Shown: piece after piece, positions 43,622-52,387 of the stretch
How positions within the stretch are numbered: the first letter of the stretch is position 1
Layout: every line of letters begins with the position of its first letter
NCBI GenBank assembly: GCA_964453645.1
Contig: CAYVRJ010000004.1
Location: forward strand, 124,001-188,000
Length of the DNA: 64,000 nucleotides
Origin: CAYVRJ01 sp964453645
Lineage (GTDB): Bacteria > Bacillota > Clostridia > Christensenellales > JAWKQI01
Direction: 5' to 3'
Made by a program: the position numbers and the translations under genes
Notes under the pieces: model-generated
Database searches by the model: none
What the model was told of the DNA's origin: nothing
The model's input: the letters and a program-made list of their open reading frames with translations, nothing else

Positions 43622-44581
43622 ATGTTTGACGTGGTTGCATTAGGAGAAGTGCTCATCGATTTTACCCCCAACGGAAAGGGGACAATGGGGAACCCTGCCT
43701 TTGAAATGAACCCCGGTGGTGCCCCCGCCAACTGCCTTGCGGCTGTCAATGCCTTTGGGGGTAAGACCGCATTTATCGGAAAAGTGGGCAAGGATAACTT
43801 TGGCGACTTTTTAAAGAAGAAATTATCGGGTGCAGGAATCGACATTAAAGGGGTGATGACATCAAACGATGTGCACACCACCTTAGCTTTTGTCCACTTA
43901 GACGAAACGGGGGATCGAAGCTTTGATTTCTTTCGTGATCCGGGAGCGGACATTATGCTGACCGAAGATGAAATCAACTTTGAACTCATTGACAACTGCA
44001 AGATCTTTCACTTCGGATCCCTTTCCTTAACCCACGAACCGGTGAGGGCTGCAACCTTTGCCGCTGTCAACTATGCAAAGCAAAAGGGCAAGATCATCTC
44101 CTACGATCCAAACTACAGGCCTCTTTTGTGGAAGGATCGGGAGCATGCAAAAAAATATATGGGGATGGGCCTTGAACTTGCAGATATCGTCAAAATGTCT
44201 GAAGAGGAGATGGAACTCCTGACGGGGCATGAGGTGCACGACTACGAAAACGGTGCAAAGGCAATTCTAGCTTCGGGTAAGCAGGCTGTGTTCATCACCT
44301 TAGGTAAGGCAGGGGCGTTTTATGCAACAAAGGAAAGCTGTGGCAAAGTGGATACATTCTTAGAAGTAAAGACGGTGGATACGACCGGTTGCGGAGATTC
44401 GTTTACAGGTGCACTGCTGTACGCCATGAACAACCTGCCCAAACTTTCCATGGAGGAAATGGTGCGGTTGGGGTGTGCAACCGGTTCCCTGTGCTCGTCG
44501 AAAATGGGTGGGTTCCCCGCTATGCCCAGCCTTAACGATGCCTGTGAACTTGCCTTCCAAAAAAAGAGCGATGAGCTTTAA
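43622..44581 (+). CDS. PfkB-family carbohydrate kinase, fructokinase-like
   Basis: Cytoplasmic sugar kinase. The ATG at 43622 follows GGAGG located in the end of the previous gene, one base after its stop. The 319 residues include the N-terminal VALGEVLIDFTP, the substrate motif NPGGAPANCLAAVNAFGG and the C-terminal signature DTTGCGDSFTGALLYAM with the catalytic Asp in GCGDSF. The pattern is that of fructokinases (ScrK-like), but related kinases for other sugars look similar. It could serve fructose made by the isomerase in the sugar island. Confidence 0.88.
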   Translation: MFDVVALGEVLIDFTPNGKGTMGNPAFEMNPGGAPANCLAAVNAFGGKTAFIGKVGKDNFGDFLKKKLSGAGIDIKGVMTSNDVHTTLAFVHLDETGDRSFDFFRDPGADIMLTEDEINFELIDNCKIFHFGSLSLTHEPVRAATFAAVNYAKQKGKIISYDPNYRPLLWKDREHAKKYMGMGLELADIVKMSEEEMELLTGHEVHDYENGAKAILASGKQAVFITLGKAGAFYATKESCGKVDTFLEVKTVDTTGCGDSFTGALLYAMNNLPKLSMEEMVRLGCATGSLCSSKMGGFPAMPSLNDACELAFQKKSDEL

Positions 44582-44593
44582 GTCGGAGTGTTG

Positions 44594-45568
44594 ATGAAAA
44601 GATACCTGTTGGCGGTTTTGGCACTCATGGCATTGTTTTCCGCCTGTTCTGCGGAGCAGGGCGAGGAATACATGTATCGGGTGGGTCGAGAGCTTATGAG
44701 CATACTGTGGGACGTGGATTACAACACCTTTGCGCCCGAAACATCTACCCAGTTTGCCAAAGACTATTACGACAGCGAGTTTTTAGAAGACTACATGAGG
44801 GATCCGGAACTAAAGAGCGGTGTAAACTCCATTTGGGAAGAAAAGTTGGTTTCCCGCGTACTATCCGTGTCCCCCTTGGGGTTTGATACGGAAACCTTTG
44901 AAGACGGGCAGTACACCCTGTGTAGGGTACAGGTGAAGATGTATATCGACAACTACGAACCCCTGTACCCGGACGACACTTATTTTTCGGCAGATCGGGA
45001 GTTCTTATTAAACTACACCCTGTACTTTAAGTGGGAGATGGGCAAACAAAAACTCTCGGGGTTTGAGTTTCGCCCGGCAAACGAACCATTTTTGCCCAAA
45101 AGTGCAAACAATGTACCCCTCACGCCTGTTATGCAAGAAAAAATTGCAAAGCTGGTACAGGAGTATTATGCAATACGCTATGGATTTCATTATAAAACCT
45201 TTGATGTTGAAAAAGTGTATGGGTTTTATCAGTCTTCCATGACCGAAGGGCTGTTAAAAAACGAAGAGATCACAAAAGAATATTTGGATCAGTTTTATAA
45301 AGACATCACCTCCTTGCAGATGACATCCAGCATTGAGCGGATCGATTTAGGCACACTACCCGTAAACAAAGAGGGCGTACTAGCCAACGAAGAGGCCTTT
45401 GAGTTTTGTTATGTGGTGCACGCAAGTGTGGATTATCTCGTGGAAGCCACGGACGAATACTTCGAAATGACCGACACATTGCGGGGAGAAATCACCTCCA
45501 TTCAAGAAAAACTCTGCTTTATATTTGAAGGGGAGGAACCCAAGCTCTACTACGCCGAGTTTGAATAA
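44594..45568 (+). CDS. Uncharacterised lipoprotein
   Basis: Function unknown. The ATG at 44594 is 5 nt after GGAG; in-frame GTG and TTG codons lie at 44588 and 44591. The 324-residue protein has a signal peptide with a lipobox (FSAC, Cys18 by this start) and a mature part rich in acidic and aromatic residues, with two similar-looking segments that each contain TFAPET/KTFDVEK-type starts followed by YYDSEF or FYQSSM (about 40-150 and 195-315), perhaps a duplicated alpha+beta fold. It ends the ppk operon, 12 bp after the kinase gene. Confidence 0.6.
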   Translation: MKRYLLAVLALMALFSACSAEQGEEYMYRVGRELMSILWDVDYNTFAPETSTQFAKDYYDSEFLEDYMRDPELKSGVNSIWEEKLVSRVLSVSPLGFDTETFEDGQYTLCRVQVKMYIDNYEPLYPDDTYFSADREFLLNYTLYFKWEMGKQKLSGFEFRPANEPFLPKSANNVPLTPVMQEKIAKLVQEYYAIRYGFHYKTFDVEKVYGFYQSSMTEGLLKNEEITKEYLDQFYKDITSLQMTSSIERIDLGTLPVNKEGVLANEEAFEFCYVVHASVDYLVEATDEYFEMTDTLRGEITSIQEKLCFIFEGEEPKLYYAEFE

Positions 45569-45582
45569 CCATATATTTCATA

Positions 45583-45611
45583 TTGTGTTTTAAATTTCCC
45601 TATTGTATAAT
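45583..45611 (+). promoter_or_regulatory. Promoter of the SCP2-adh-aor operon
   Basis: TTGTGT (45583-45588) and TATAAT (45606-45611) are 17 bp apart, 40 bp upstream of the next start codon, starting a new transcription unit after the lipoprotein gene. Confidence 0.7.
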
Positions 45612-45651
45612 TGTACTATCACAAAAACAGTTATATATAGGGGAGTTTTTT

Positions 45652-46146
45652 ATGAGCAAGGCTTTTTGCAAACGACTCACAGTGAAACTTGTGCTCAACG
45701 TCTTGTCCAGGGCGATTACCGTACTGCACGCTAAGCCTCTCATTGCTGCTGCGGCAGAAAAGTTTGCAGAAGGGGAAATGATCCGCATTGGCGTGATGCA
45801 AAAGGGACCGGACATCTTTTTTATTAAGAAAAACCATCGGCTCATTCGTTTAAAAGCAGATAGGGGCACTCCGGCAACGCTGAATATGCAATTTAAAAGC
45901 ATAGACAGTCTGTTTAAGCTCTGCACTGCCCGGCTGAGTGTGCACACTGCATTTTGTCAGCACCGCATGAGTGTTGCCGGAGATCTGGGGCAAACCATGG
46001 CTGTTGTGCGTGCAATGTATTATACCGAAGCAAGTCTCTTCCCCTGGATTATCGCAAAACATGTCCTCAAGTGCAAAGAGGACGATCTTCCCAATAAATT
46101 ATGGACCTATCTGAAACTGCCCTTTGCCAAAAAGGCAGTATTTTAA
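45652..46146 (+). CDS. SCP2 sterol-carrier-like small protein
   Basis: Cytoplasmic 164-residue protein. The ATG at 45652 follows GGGGAG; the frame open from 45583 contains the promoter. The C-terminal half resembles the SCP2 lipid-binding fold: TLNMQFKSIDSLFKLCTARLS, then AFCQHRMSVAGDLGQTMAVVR matches the usual AF-x-G-k-x-x-IxGD pattern. SCP2 proteins bind hydrophobic ligands such as fatty acids or their CoA esters. It lies just before an alcohol dehydrogenase and an aldehyde ferredoxin oxidoreductase, so it may present or shield a hydrophobic aldehyde or acid; this is inference. Confidence 0.65.
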   Translation: MSKAFCKRLTVKLVLNVLSRAITVLHAKPLIAAAAEKFAEGEMIRIGVMQKGPDIFFIKKNHRLIRLKADRGTPATLNMQFKSIDSLFKLCTARLSVHTAFCQHRMSVAGDLGQTMAVVRAMYYTEASLFPWIIAKHVLKCKEDDLPNKLWTYLKLPFAKKAVF

Positions 46147-46167
46147 TGCTGAAAGGAATGTTGAACT

Positions 46168-47340
46168 ATGAAAGGTTTCTTTGAGTTTTTTGCCCCTGTA
46201 AAAGTGTTAGCCGGGGAAGACGCTTTGTCCAACTTGCCCGCAGAGTTAATTGCTGCAAACTGCAAAAAACCACTGTTCATTACAAATAAAATGTTAAGCT
46301 TTCATTTAAAGTTAACCCAAGATGCTTTTGAAGGAACCTATATAGATGTGACAACGGTGTTCGACGATGTCCCTGTGGATTCGGGCACCGAGTGTGTGAA
46401 TGCCGCAACATCTGTTTACGAGCAGCAGCAATGTGATTCCATCGTTGCTGTGGGGGGCGGAAGCGTGTTGGACACGGCAAAGGGTGTGCTCATGTGTATA
46501 TCTCAAGACACCCGGGACATCTTGTCCCTCAAGGGCAGCGAGCAGATCAAGCGGGGGAATCGCCCCTTCTTTGCTGCATTGCCCACAACGGCGGGTACCG
46601 GCTCAGAGGCGACCTATGTTGCGGTGATTAAGGACAACACTGCGGGTAAGAAGTTGGAGTTCATATCTCCCTATCTGCTGCCCGACGTTGCAGTGTTGGA
46701 TGCGGAGCTGACCAAAACCATGCCCAAAAAATTAGCAGCATCTACGGGCATTGATGCATTGGTGCACGCAATTGAAGCGTATTCTTGCTTGCAGGCAAAC
46801 CCAGTGAGTGACAGCTTTGCACTGAGTGCAATCAAGTTGATCAACAAATATTTAGGTTGTGCCGTGAGTGCACCCACCGATGCAGTTAGAAACGGCATGG
46901 CAGTGGCAGCCTATTTGGCGGGCATTGCGTTTTCCAACTCCATGGTGGGAGCGGTGCATGGGATTGGGCACAGCTTGGGTGCAGTGTGCGGAGTTCCCCA
47001 CGGGGAAGCCATGGGTATTTTGTTACCCCACGTAATGCAATACAACATGGAAGCATGTGAAGAAAAATATGCCGAACTGTATTTAAGTTTGGCAGCACCC
47101 AAAGAAATACAGCAAACGCCCTATAGCTTTTGGGCACAGGGGGCATTGGACAAGGTTTGTAAGCTTTTAAACACCTTATACGCCCAGTGCGGCCTGCCCA
47201 GGCAGCTCTCAGTGGTGGGTGTATGCGAGACGGACATTCCTGCTATTGTTAAAAAGGCGTTGGACGACGGTGCGCTGATCGTAAACCCCAAGGAGATGCG
47301 GGAGGCGGATATCGCCTATATTTTAAAACAGGCGATGTAG
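46168..47340 (+). CDS. Iron-containing alcohol dehydrogenase
   Basis: NAD(P)H-dependent group III alcohol dehydrogenase. The 390 residues have the nucleotide motif GGGSVLDTAKG, PTTAGTGSEAT, and the iron site region GIDALVHAIEAY (Asp, His) with HGIGHSLGAVCGVPHGEAMGILLPH (two more His). Length is normal. Likely reaction: interconversion of an aldehyde and an alcohol. It is 13 bp upstream of an aldehyde ferredoxin oxidoreductase gene; together they could reduce an acid to an alcohol or run the reverse. Confidence 0.92.
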   Translation: MKGFFEFFAPVKVLAGEDALSNLPAELIAANCKKPLFITNKMLSFHLKLTQDAFEGTYIDVTTVFDDVPVDSGTECVNAATSVYEQQQCDSIVAVGGGSVLDTAKGVLMCISQDTRDILSLKGSEQIKRGNRPFFAALPTTAGTGSEATYVAVIKDNTAGKKLEFISPYLLPDVAVLDAELTKTMPKKLAASTGIDALVHAIEAYSCLQANPVSDSFALSAIKLINKYLGCAVSAPTDAVRNGMAVAAYLAGIAFSNSMVGAVHGIGHSLGAVCGVPHGEAMGILLPHVMQYNMEACEEKYAELYLSLAAPKEIQQTPYSFWAQGALDKVCKLLNTLYAQCGLPRQLSVVGVCETDIPAIVKKALDDGALIVNPKEMREADIAYILKQAM

Positions 47341-47353
47341 GAGGAGAAACGTT

Positions 47354-49189
47354 ATGTTTGCGTATGCGGGTAGTATTGCCGTTGTGGACTTAAAACAAAA
47401 AAAAGTTACAGATTATACAGTGAGTCAAGAGACGTTAAAGAAGTATTTGGGGGGCAAGGGGTTAGCCACAAAAATTCTCTACGACCTGCTGCCGCCTAAG
47501 ACTTTGCCCTTTTCCAGCGAAAATATCCTCGTCATCTCCACCGGAGCCATGGCACTGACAGGTGCGCCCAGCTCGGGACGGTTTAATATATCTACCATCT
47601 CTCCCTTAACAGGCCTTTGTGTTTCTTCAAACTGCGGGGGAAGTTTTGGTTACAATTTAAAAAAGTGTGGGTTCGATGCATTAATTATTAAAGAAAAGTC
47701 TGATAGCCCAATTTATTTAGATATATCAGACAACGAGATTCAGTTTAAGGATGCAGCCCATTTAATGGGCAAGACCACCAGTGAAACTCAGGCCATACTG
47801 AAAAAACCAAGTGCGGTGATTGGCCCTGCGGGGGAGAACAAGGTCCTGTACGCCTGTGTGATGAGCGGGGAGCGTGCAGCAGGCCGAGGGGGAGTGGGTG
47901 CCGTATTTGGGGATAAAAATCTAAAGGGACTGTGTGCCAAAGGTACGCAAAAACCAAAACTATATGATCCAAAAAAATTTGAACAGCTCAATCAAAAGTG
48001 GATGCAAAAGCTAAAAAACCACTACATGACAGGGCATCGCTGCCCCGAGTTGGGCACTTCCATGCTACTAAAACCCATGAACAAAAACGGCCAGTTGGCC
48101 ACAAAAAACTTTGCTTACGGCAGCTTTAAGAATTATCACAAAATTAGCGGTGAGATGTTAAAAGAAAAGTATACCATAAAAAATTCCGGGTGCATTACCT
48201 GCCCCATTCGATGTTCACGGGTGGTGAAATTTGAAGATAAAGAGATCAAGGGGCCTGAGCTGGAGACGTTGGGGTTGCTGGGTGCAAACCTGCTTAACGA
48301 CGATTTAGAGCTGATCATTCGATTAAATCACATCATGGACGAACTGGGTATGGACACCATGTCCTGCGGGGGAAGCTTGGGGTTTGCTATGGAGTTGCGG
48401 GAGCGGGAGCTTGCGGATCTTGGCTTGGCGTTTGGGGAACTCTCGGGCATTGAGCAAATTGTTACAGACATTGCCTATCGTCGGGGAAACGGCGATATTT
48501 TGGCAGACGGAGTTGCTCGGATGGCTGCACGGTTTGGAGCCATGGACGCAGCAATTCACGTGAAGGGCATGGAGCTTGCAGCATACGAACCCAGGGGCGC
48601 ATACGGCCAGGGGCTCACATACGCTTCGGCAAACCGTGGGGGATGCCACCTAAACGGCGGATACCTCATTTTGTTGGAAGGGCTGGGGTTGTGTATGAAT
48701 CCAAAGTCAATCAAGTCCAAAGCTTCGCTGGCCGTCATGTTTCAAAACCTCATGGAGGGGGTATCGTGTTTGGGATTTTGTCTCTTCACCACCTATGCAG
48801 TGTTTCCATCCATACTCTACAAAGGTGGGGTTGTGGCGAAGATGATTTCTAAAGTGTTTGCCATCTCTGCACCTTTTGTAAATTTTATGGTGAAATATCC
48901 AAAACTTTTACCCATCAACATCGGCTTAATTCCCCACACCAAAGCCTTTGCACTGGCCACAGGTTTTAAAATGAACGTGGGTGCATTGTTGCGGGCAGGG
49001 GAGAACGTTTATGATTTGGAGCGAAGGCTCAACTTAAGACAGGGGCTCAACCCATTGCAAGATACACTGCCCAAGCGTTTGCTCACAAAGCGAGAGGATG
49101 GCAGGGCAGTGCCTGTAAATAAGCTTTTAAAAAAATATTATAAAATACGCAGATGGAAGAAGAAGGGACTGATTCAAATAGAACTCTAG
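47354..49189 (+). CDS. Aldehyde ferredoxin oxidoreductase (tungsten/molybdopterin type)
   Basis: Oxidises aldehydes to acids with ferredoxin, or the reverse, using a tungsto-bispterin cofactor and a 4Fe-4S cluster. The 611 residues show the N-terminal domain (YLGGKGLATKILYD, TGAPSSGRFN, GGSFGYNLKKCGFDALI) and cluster cysteines Cys280, 283 and 287 (CITCPIRC), with a probable fourth in SCLGFC (Cys476). RGGVGAVFGDKNLK and EPRGAYGQGLTYASANRGGCH are family signatures. AGGAGG precedes the ATG. Its stop codon shares 4 bp with the stop of the convergent ATPase gene. No tungstate transporter or pterin genes are nearby. Confidence 0.92.
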   Translation: MFAYAGSIAVVDLKQKKVTDYTVSQETLKKYLGGKGLATKILYDLLPPKTLPFSSENILVISTGAMALTGAPSSGRFNISTISPLTGLCVSSNCGGSFGYNLKKCGFDALIIKEKSDSPIYLDISDNEIQFKDAAHLMGKTTSETQAILKKPSAVIGPAGENKVLYACVMSGERAAGRGGVGAVFGDKNLKGLCAKGTQKPKLYDPKKFEQLNQKWMQKLKNHYMTGHRCPELGTSMLLKPMNKNGQLATKNFAYGSFKNYHKISGEMLKEKYTIKNSGCITCPIRCSRVVKFEDKEIKGPELETLGLLGANLLNDDLELIIRLNHIMDELGMDTMSCGGSLGFAMELRERELADLGLAFGELSGIEQIVTDIAYRRGNGDILADGVARMAARFGAMDAAIHVKGMELAAYEPRGAYGQGLTYASANRGGCHLNGGYLILLEGLGLCMNPKSIKSKASLAVMFQNLMEGVSCLGFCLFTTYAVFPSILYKGGVVAKMISKVFAISAPFVNFMVKYPKLLPINIGLIPHTKAFALATGFKMNVGALLRAGENVYDLERRLNLRQGLNPLQDTLPKRLLTKREDGRAVPVNKLLKKYYKIRRWKKKGLIQIEL

Positions 49190-49944
49190 TTCCCTTCTGT
49201 CTGAGAAAAGAATGAGCGAATGCGGGGATTTTGAGAGTTTAACATAACTTGTTCGGGAGAACCCAGTGCAATGATTTCCGCTTCGTCCATAAAGGCGACG
49301 GTATTTGCAACTTCCCTTGCAAAACCCATTTCATGGGTTACAATGAGCATGGTCATCTTTTCTTCCGCCAACTGGCGAATGACTTTAAGCACCTCCCCAG
49401 TAAGTTCCGGATCCAGGGCACTGGTGGGTTCGTCGAAACAAAGGATATCGGGGCGCATGGCTAGGGCACGGGCAATGGCCACACGCTGGCTCTGCCCCCC
49501 TGACAGTTCAAAGGGGTAATTCTTTGCTTTTTTGAGCAGATCCATCTTTTTAAGAATGGAAGCTGCATTTTCTTCGGCCTCTTCTTTCGAAATGTTGTCC
49601 ACCAGCATGGGTGCCAAGGTTAAATTTTGCATCACGTTGAGATGGGGGAACAGGTTAAAACCCTGAAAAACCAATCCAAGTTTCAGTCGTGCGTGGCGCA
49701 GCTCGTTTTCCGGGAGATATTCGCTCTTGCCCTCCACATCTTTTGCCAAATACGTTCCGTTAATCCAAATAGAACCTCCGTCGGCAGTTTCTAAGCAATT
49801 GATGCAGCGAAGCAGGGTGGACTTACCGCTGCCCGAAGGCCCAATAATGGCAAACACTTCCCCCTCACTCACAGTGAGAGAAACGTCGTTTAGGGCAGTC
49901 AGTTTTCCAAAATGTTTATATAAATTTTCAACTCTAAGAACCAA
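49186..49944 (-). CDS. Polar amino-acid ABC transporter ATPase
   Basis: ATPase of a GlnQ/ArtM-type importer. The 252 residues contain Walker A (GPSGSGKST), a Q-loop typical of the family (GLVFQGFNLFPHLNVMQNLTLAP as pattern), signature LSGGQSQRVAIARALAM and Walker B (ILCFDEPTSALDPE), with THEMGFAREV. It is the last gene of the binding protein-permease-ATPase operon, 12 bp after the permease. The end meets the aldehyde oxidoreductase gene with a shared CTAG. Confidence 0.93.
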   Translation of the reverse strand: MVLRVENLYKHFGKLTALNDVSLTVSEGEVFAIIGPSGSGKSTLLRCINCLETADGGSIWINGTYLAKDVEGKSEYLPENELRHARLKLGLVFQGFNLFPHLNVMQNLTLAPMLVDNISKEEAEENAASILKKMDLLKKAKNYPFELSGGQSQRVAIARALAMRPDILCFDEPTSALDPELTGEVLKVIRQLAEEKMTMLIVTHEMGFAREVANTVAFMDEAEIIALGSPEQVMLNSQNPRIRSFFSQTEGN

Positions 49945-49956
49945 GAAAATATCTCC

Positions 49957-50598
49957 TTATTTATAGTAAGAGAAGCGTTTTTCCCACTTCCTCAAAATAT
50001 AGGTCACCACAAAATTAATGGCTAAATAGAATATAGCCGCAACAATAAAGGGTGTAATTACGCCATCTCGATTGAGTGCGGATTGGGCAAACTTTAACAA
50101 GTCTGTTAGGGCGATAATACTCACAAGGGCAGTATCTTTCACTAAATTGATGACTTCGTTGCCGATGGAGGGAAAGACAATTTTTAACACTTGGGGAAAG
50201 ATGATCCTTCGGGTGGTCATCTTTTTTGTTAGGCCCAAAACATCTGCTGCTTCGTATTGCCCCCGGGGGATGGACTGAATGCCTCCTCTGAAGATTTCGG
50301 AAAAATAAGCAGCATAATTGATGGTTAAGGAAATAAGTGCCGATAAGAATTTGTCGATGGGCATACCGGATAAACCTAAACCGTAGTATAAAAACATAAT
50401 TTGTAACAATAGCGGGGTACCGCGGAACACAAACACGTAGGTGTTGATAAACCATTTGAGGGGTTTGTTTTTGGAGAGGGAACCTAAGGAGCACAAAAAA
50501 CCCAGGGGAATGGATATAATAATTGTAAGCGCAAAGAGGGATAGGGTGATCCCTACCCCCCTTGAAAGCTCTATTGCATAACCGATAATTTTATCCAT
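49957..50598 (-). CDS. Polar amino-acid ABC transporter permease
   Basis: Membrane subunit of 213 residues with about five helices. Family motifs: RGTPLLLQIMFLYYGLG near the middle, YAAYFSEIFRGGIQSIPRGQYEAADVLGL as the coupling loop, and LVKDTALVSIIAL. Only one permease gene is present, so it probably forms a homodimer. It lies 9 bp after the binding-protein gene. Confidence 0.93.
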   Translation of the reverse strand: MDKIIGYAIELSRGVGITLSLFALTIIISIPLGFLCSLGSLSKNKPLKWFINTYVFVFRGTPLLLQIMFLYYGLGLSGMPIDKFLSALISLTINYAAYFSEIFRGGIQSIPRGQYEAADVLGLTKKMTTRRIIFPQVLKIVFPSIGNEVINLVKDTALVSIIALTDLLKFAQSALNRDGVITPFIVAAIFYLAINFVVTYILRKWEKRFSYYK

Positions 50599-50607
50599 GG
50601 TTCAATC

Positions 50608-51501
50608 CTAGAACGTTACGTCTCTGCCAAACCATTTTTCAGAAATCGCTTTCAGTGTTCCATCTGCTTTTAATTCGCCATACGCTTTCATCACTGCATC
50701 GTGGAACGCCTGTTCGCCCTTTCTAAATCCAATGCCGTACTCTTCGGGAGCAAGGGATTCATTTAATATTCTAAACTTGCCGGCATCCTTGGCCATATAA
50801 TATTCAGCAACCACGATGTCAACAGCCAGAGCATCGGTCATGCCGATGGACACGTCTAACATTGCCGTTACGTTGTCCTTAAAGTCTACCTGTTCAATCT
50901 TAGACAGCAGATCGCCCGTGTCGGCCAGTGCTTCTTGGGCGGAAGAGCCGTCTTGTACTGCAACTTTTTTACCCTCTAAATCTTTCAGAGTGTTGATGGG
51001 AGAATTGGTGGGTACGATTACAACTTGTTTGTTTTCCATATAGGGAGGGGAGACTAAGTTGTTTGTCTTGCGCTCCTCAGTGATGGTGTAACCGTTCCAG
51101 ATGACGTCAATATTTTTGGCTTGAAGCTCTAAATCCTTTGCCTTCCAATCGATGGGCTGTAATTTCAAGGAAATACCCATTTTATCGGCAACAGCTTTTG
51201 CTAGATCAATATCAAATCCAACCAACTCGCCTTTTTCGTCTCTAAAACCCATGGGGGGGAAACCGTCGTCTAAACCCATGATGATTTCTTTTTTGTCCGT
51301 GATGTAGGTGAGAGAGTTGTCCACTGCGGGCATCACATCACCCTCGGGGCCTTCGCCGGGAGCAGCGGGTTCGTTGACTTCGGGTTGCGGTGCAGGCTCA
51401 GGTGTACCGGCAATTTCGGTTGTCTCGGGTGCTGGTGCGCCGCAAGCAAATAAAAACAAAACACACAGCAGCAGTGCTGTTAAACTGACAAGTTTTTTCA
51501 T
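50608..51501 (-). CDS. Amino-acid ABC transporter binding lipoprotein
   Basis: Extracellular binding protein for a polar amino acid (family 3). The signal peptide ends in a lipobox (LFAC, Cys20), followed by a Glu/Pro/Ala spacer to about residue 58. The binding fold starts at EIIMGLDDGFPPMGFRDEKGELVGFDIDLAKAVA, characteristic of the family, with EERKTNNLVSPPYM and VAVQDGSSAQ later. The ligand cannot be told from glutamine, arginine or cystine types. GGAGG precedes the ATG; its promoter sits directly before the sortase stop codon. Confidence 0.92.
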   Translation of the reverse strand: MKKLVSLTALLLCVLFLFACGAPAPETTEIAGTPEPAPQPEVNEPAAPGEGPEGDVMPAVDNSLTYITDKKEIIMGLDDGFPPMGFRDEKGELVGFDIDLAKAVADKMGISLKLQPIDWKAKDLELQAKNIDVIWNGYTITEERKTNNLVSPPYMENKQVVIVPTNSPINTLKDLEGKKVAVQDGSSAQEALADTGDLLSKIEQVDFKDNVTAMLDVSIGMTDALAVDIVVAEYYMAKDAGKFRILNESLAPEEYGIGFRKGEQAFHDAVMKAYGELKADGTLKAISEKWFGRDVTF

Positions 51502-51533
51502 GTATATTCCTCCAAAAATAGATTACAAACTAC

Positions 51534-51562
51534 ATTTTATACTATCATGCTAAAATAGTAAA
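51534..51562 (-). promoter_or_regulatory. Promoter of the amino-acid transporter operon
   Basis: On the minus strand TTTACT (51557-51562) and TAAAAT (51534-51539) are 17 bp apart, 32 bp upstream of the binding-protein start. It fills the 64-bp gap after the sortase gene. Confidence 0.55.
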
Positions 51563-51565
51563 GTG

Positions 51566-52387
51566 TTATTTTGCTAATAACGCAAGCACGTCCATGGTGT
51601 TCACCGAATTGGGGATTAACACATACTGAACGGGAAAGCGAAAATCGTCGTTGGACGTATTGGCATCGCAGGTGGACAGGGTTAAGTATTTATCTGTGTC
51701 CGAGGGTACAACATCCGTTTGAAAGGGGCTGTTTGCAAAACAGCGGGAAAAATATTCGGCCAGTGAATCTTCGTAGCTGAAGTACACTTCCCGGTAGTCG
51801 TAGGCCTCACCAATTTGATAGGCTGCAGCAACTTGCCATTCGGAGTAACCGAGAGGCGTGATCAGCCGAAGGGGAGGACTTTGCCGGAAAAACGTTTCGT
51901 TCTCGTATTTGTGCAAGTGGTTAAAGTGATCCTCACTCTTTTGAAAGTTGTGTCCGTATAAGATCCAGTGGGGAAAGGTTGTAAACCCGGAGAATTCATA
52001 GATCCGGTGATCCACATAAATCTCCGAACGGGGGTTTTGGCGGGAGTTGTCCCGGTTGTGGCTCAAGTAGTAGTTGGGGGTGGTGGAAGCAAAGATGGGG
52101 TAATCGATGTTTGTCCCCTCCAGTTTGATCCAACCAATACAATCTTCATATTTTGCCGCAACATCCGCATAATCTTTGTACATTTGCAGTGCAACTGCAT
52201 CGGGGGGCTTTGGGGTGGGGGTTGGTTCCGGCGTAGGTTCGGGGGTGGGCTGTGGGGTGACTGTTGGCAGTTGCGGAGTTGCAACGGGAACCCCGGTGGG
52301 CACAGGGGAAGTAATGGGAGCAGTGTTTGTACACGCTCCCAAAAACAAACAGACGAAAATAATAAGGATACAAGTTTTTTTCATCAT
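51566..52387 (-). CDS. Sortase made as a lipoprotein, second of pair
   Basis: Class-B-like sortase. The 273 residues contain His146 (LYGHNF), Cys240 (TLSTCD) and Arg250 (DFRFPV), the sortase triad. Instead of the usual membrane helix, the N-terminus is a lipoprotein signal peptide (LFLGAC, Cys19), and a Pro/Thr/Glu spacer (about 20-60, with PTPEP repeats) lifts the domain from the membrane. The start codons ATGATG overlap the stop of the preceding sortase gene (ATGA). The domain is close to that of the preceding gene, with shared CIGWIKLEGTNI and YPIFAS, so the two arose by duplication. No sortase substrate is adjacent. Confidence 0.85.
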   Translation of the reverse strand: MMKKTCILIIFVCLFLGACTNTAPITSPVPTGVPVATPQLPTVTPQPTPEPTPEPTPTPKPPDAVALQMYKDYADVAAKYEDCIGWIKLEGTNIDYPIFASTTPNYYLSHNRDNSRQNPRSEIYVDHRIYEFSGFTTFPHWILYGHNFQKSEDHFNHLHKYENETFFRQSPPLRLITPLGYSEWQVAAAYQIGEAYDYREVYFSYEDSLAEYFSRCFANSPFQTDVVPSDTDKYLTLSTCDANTSNDDFRFPVQYVLIPNSVNTMDVLALLAK

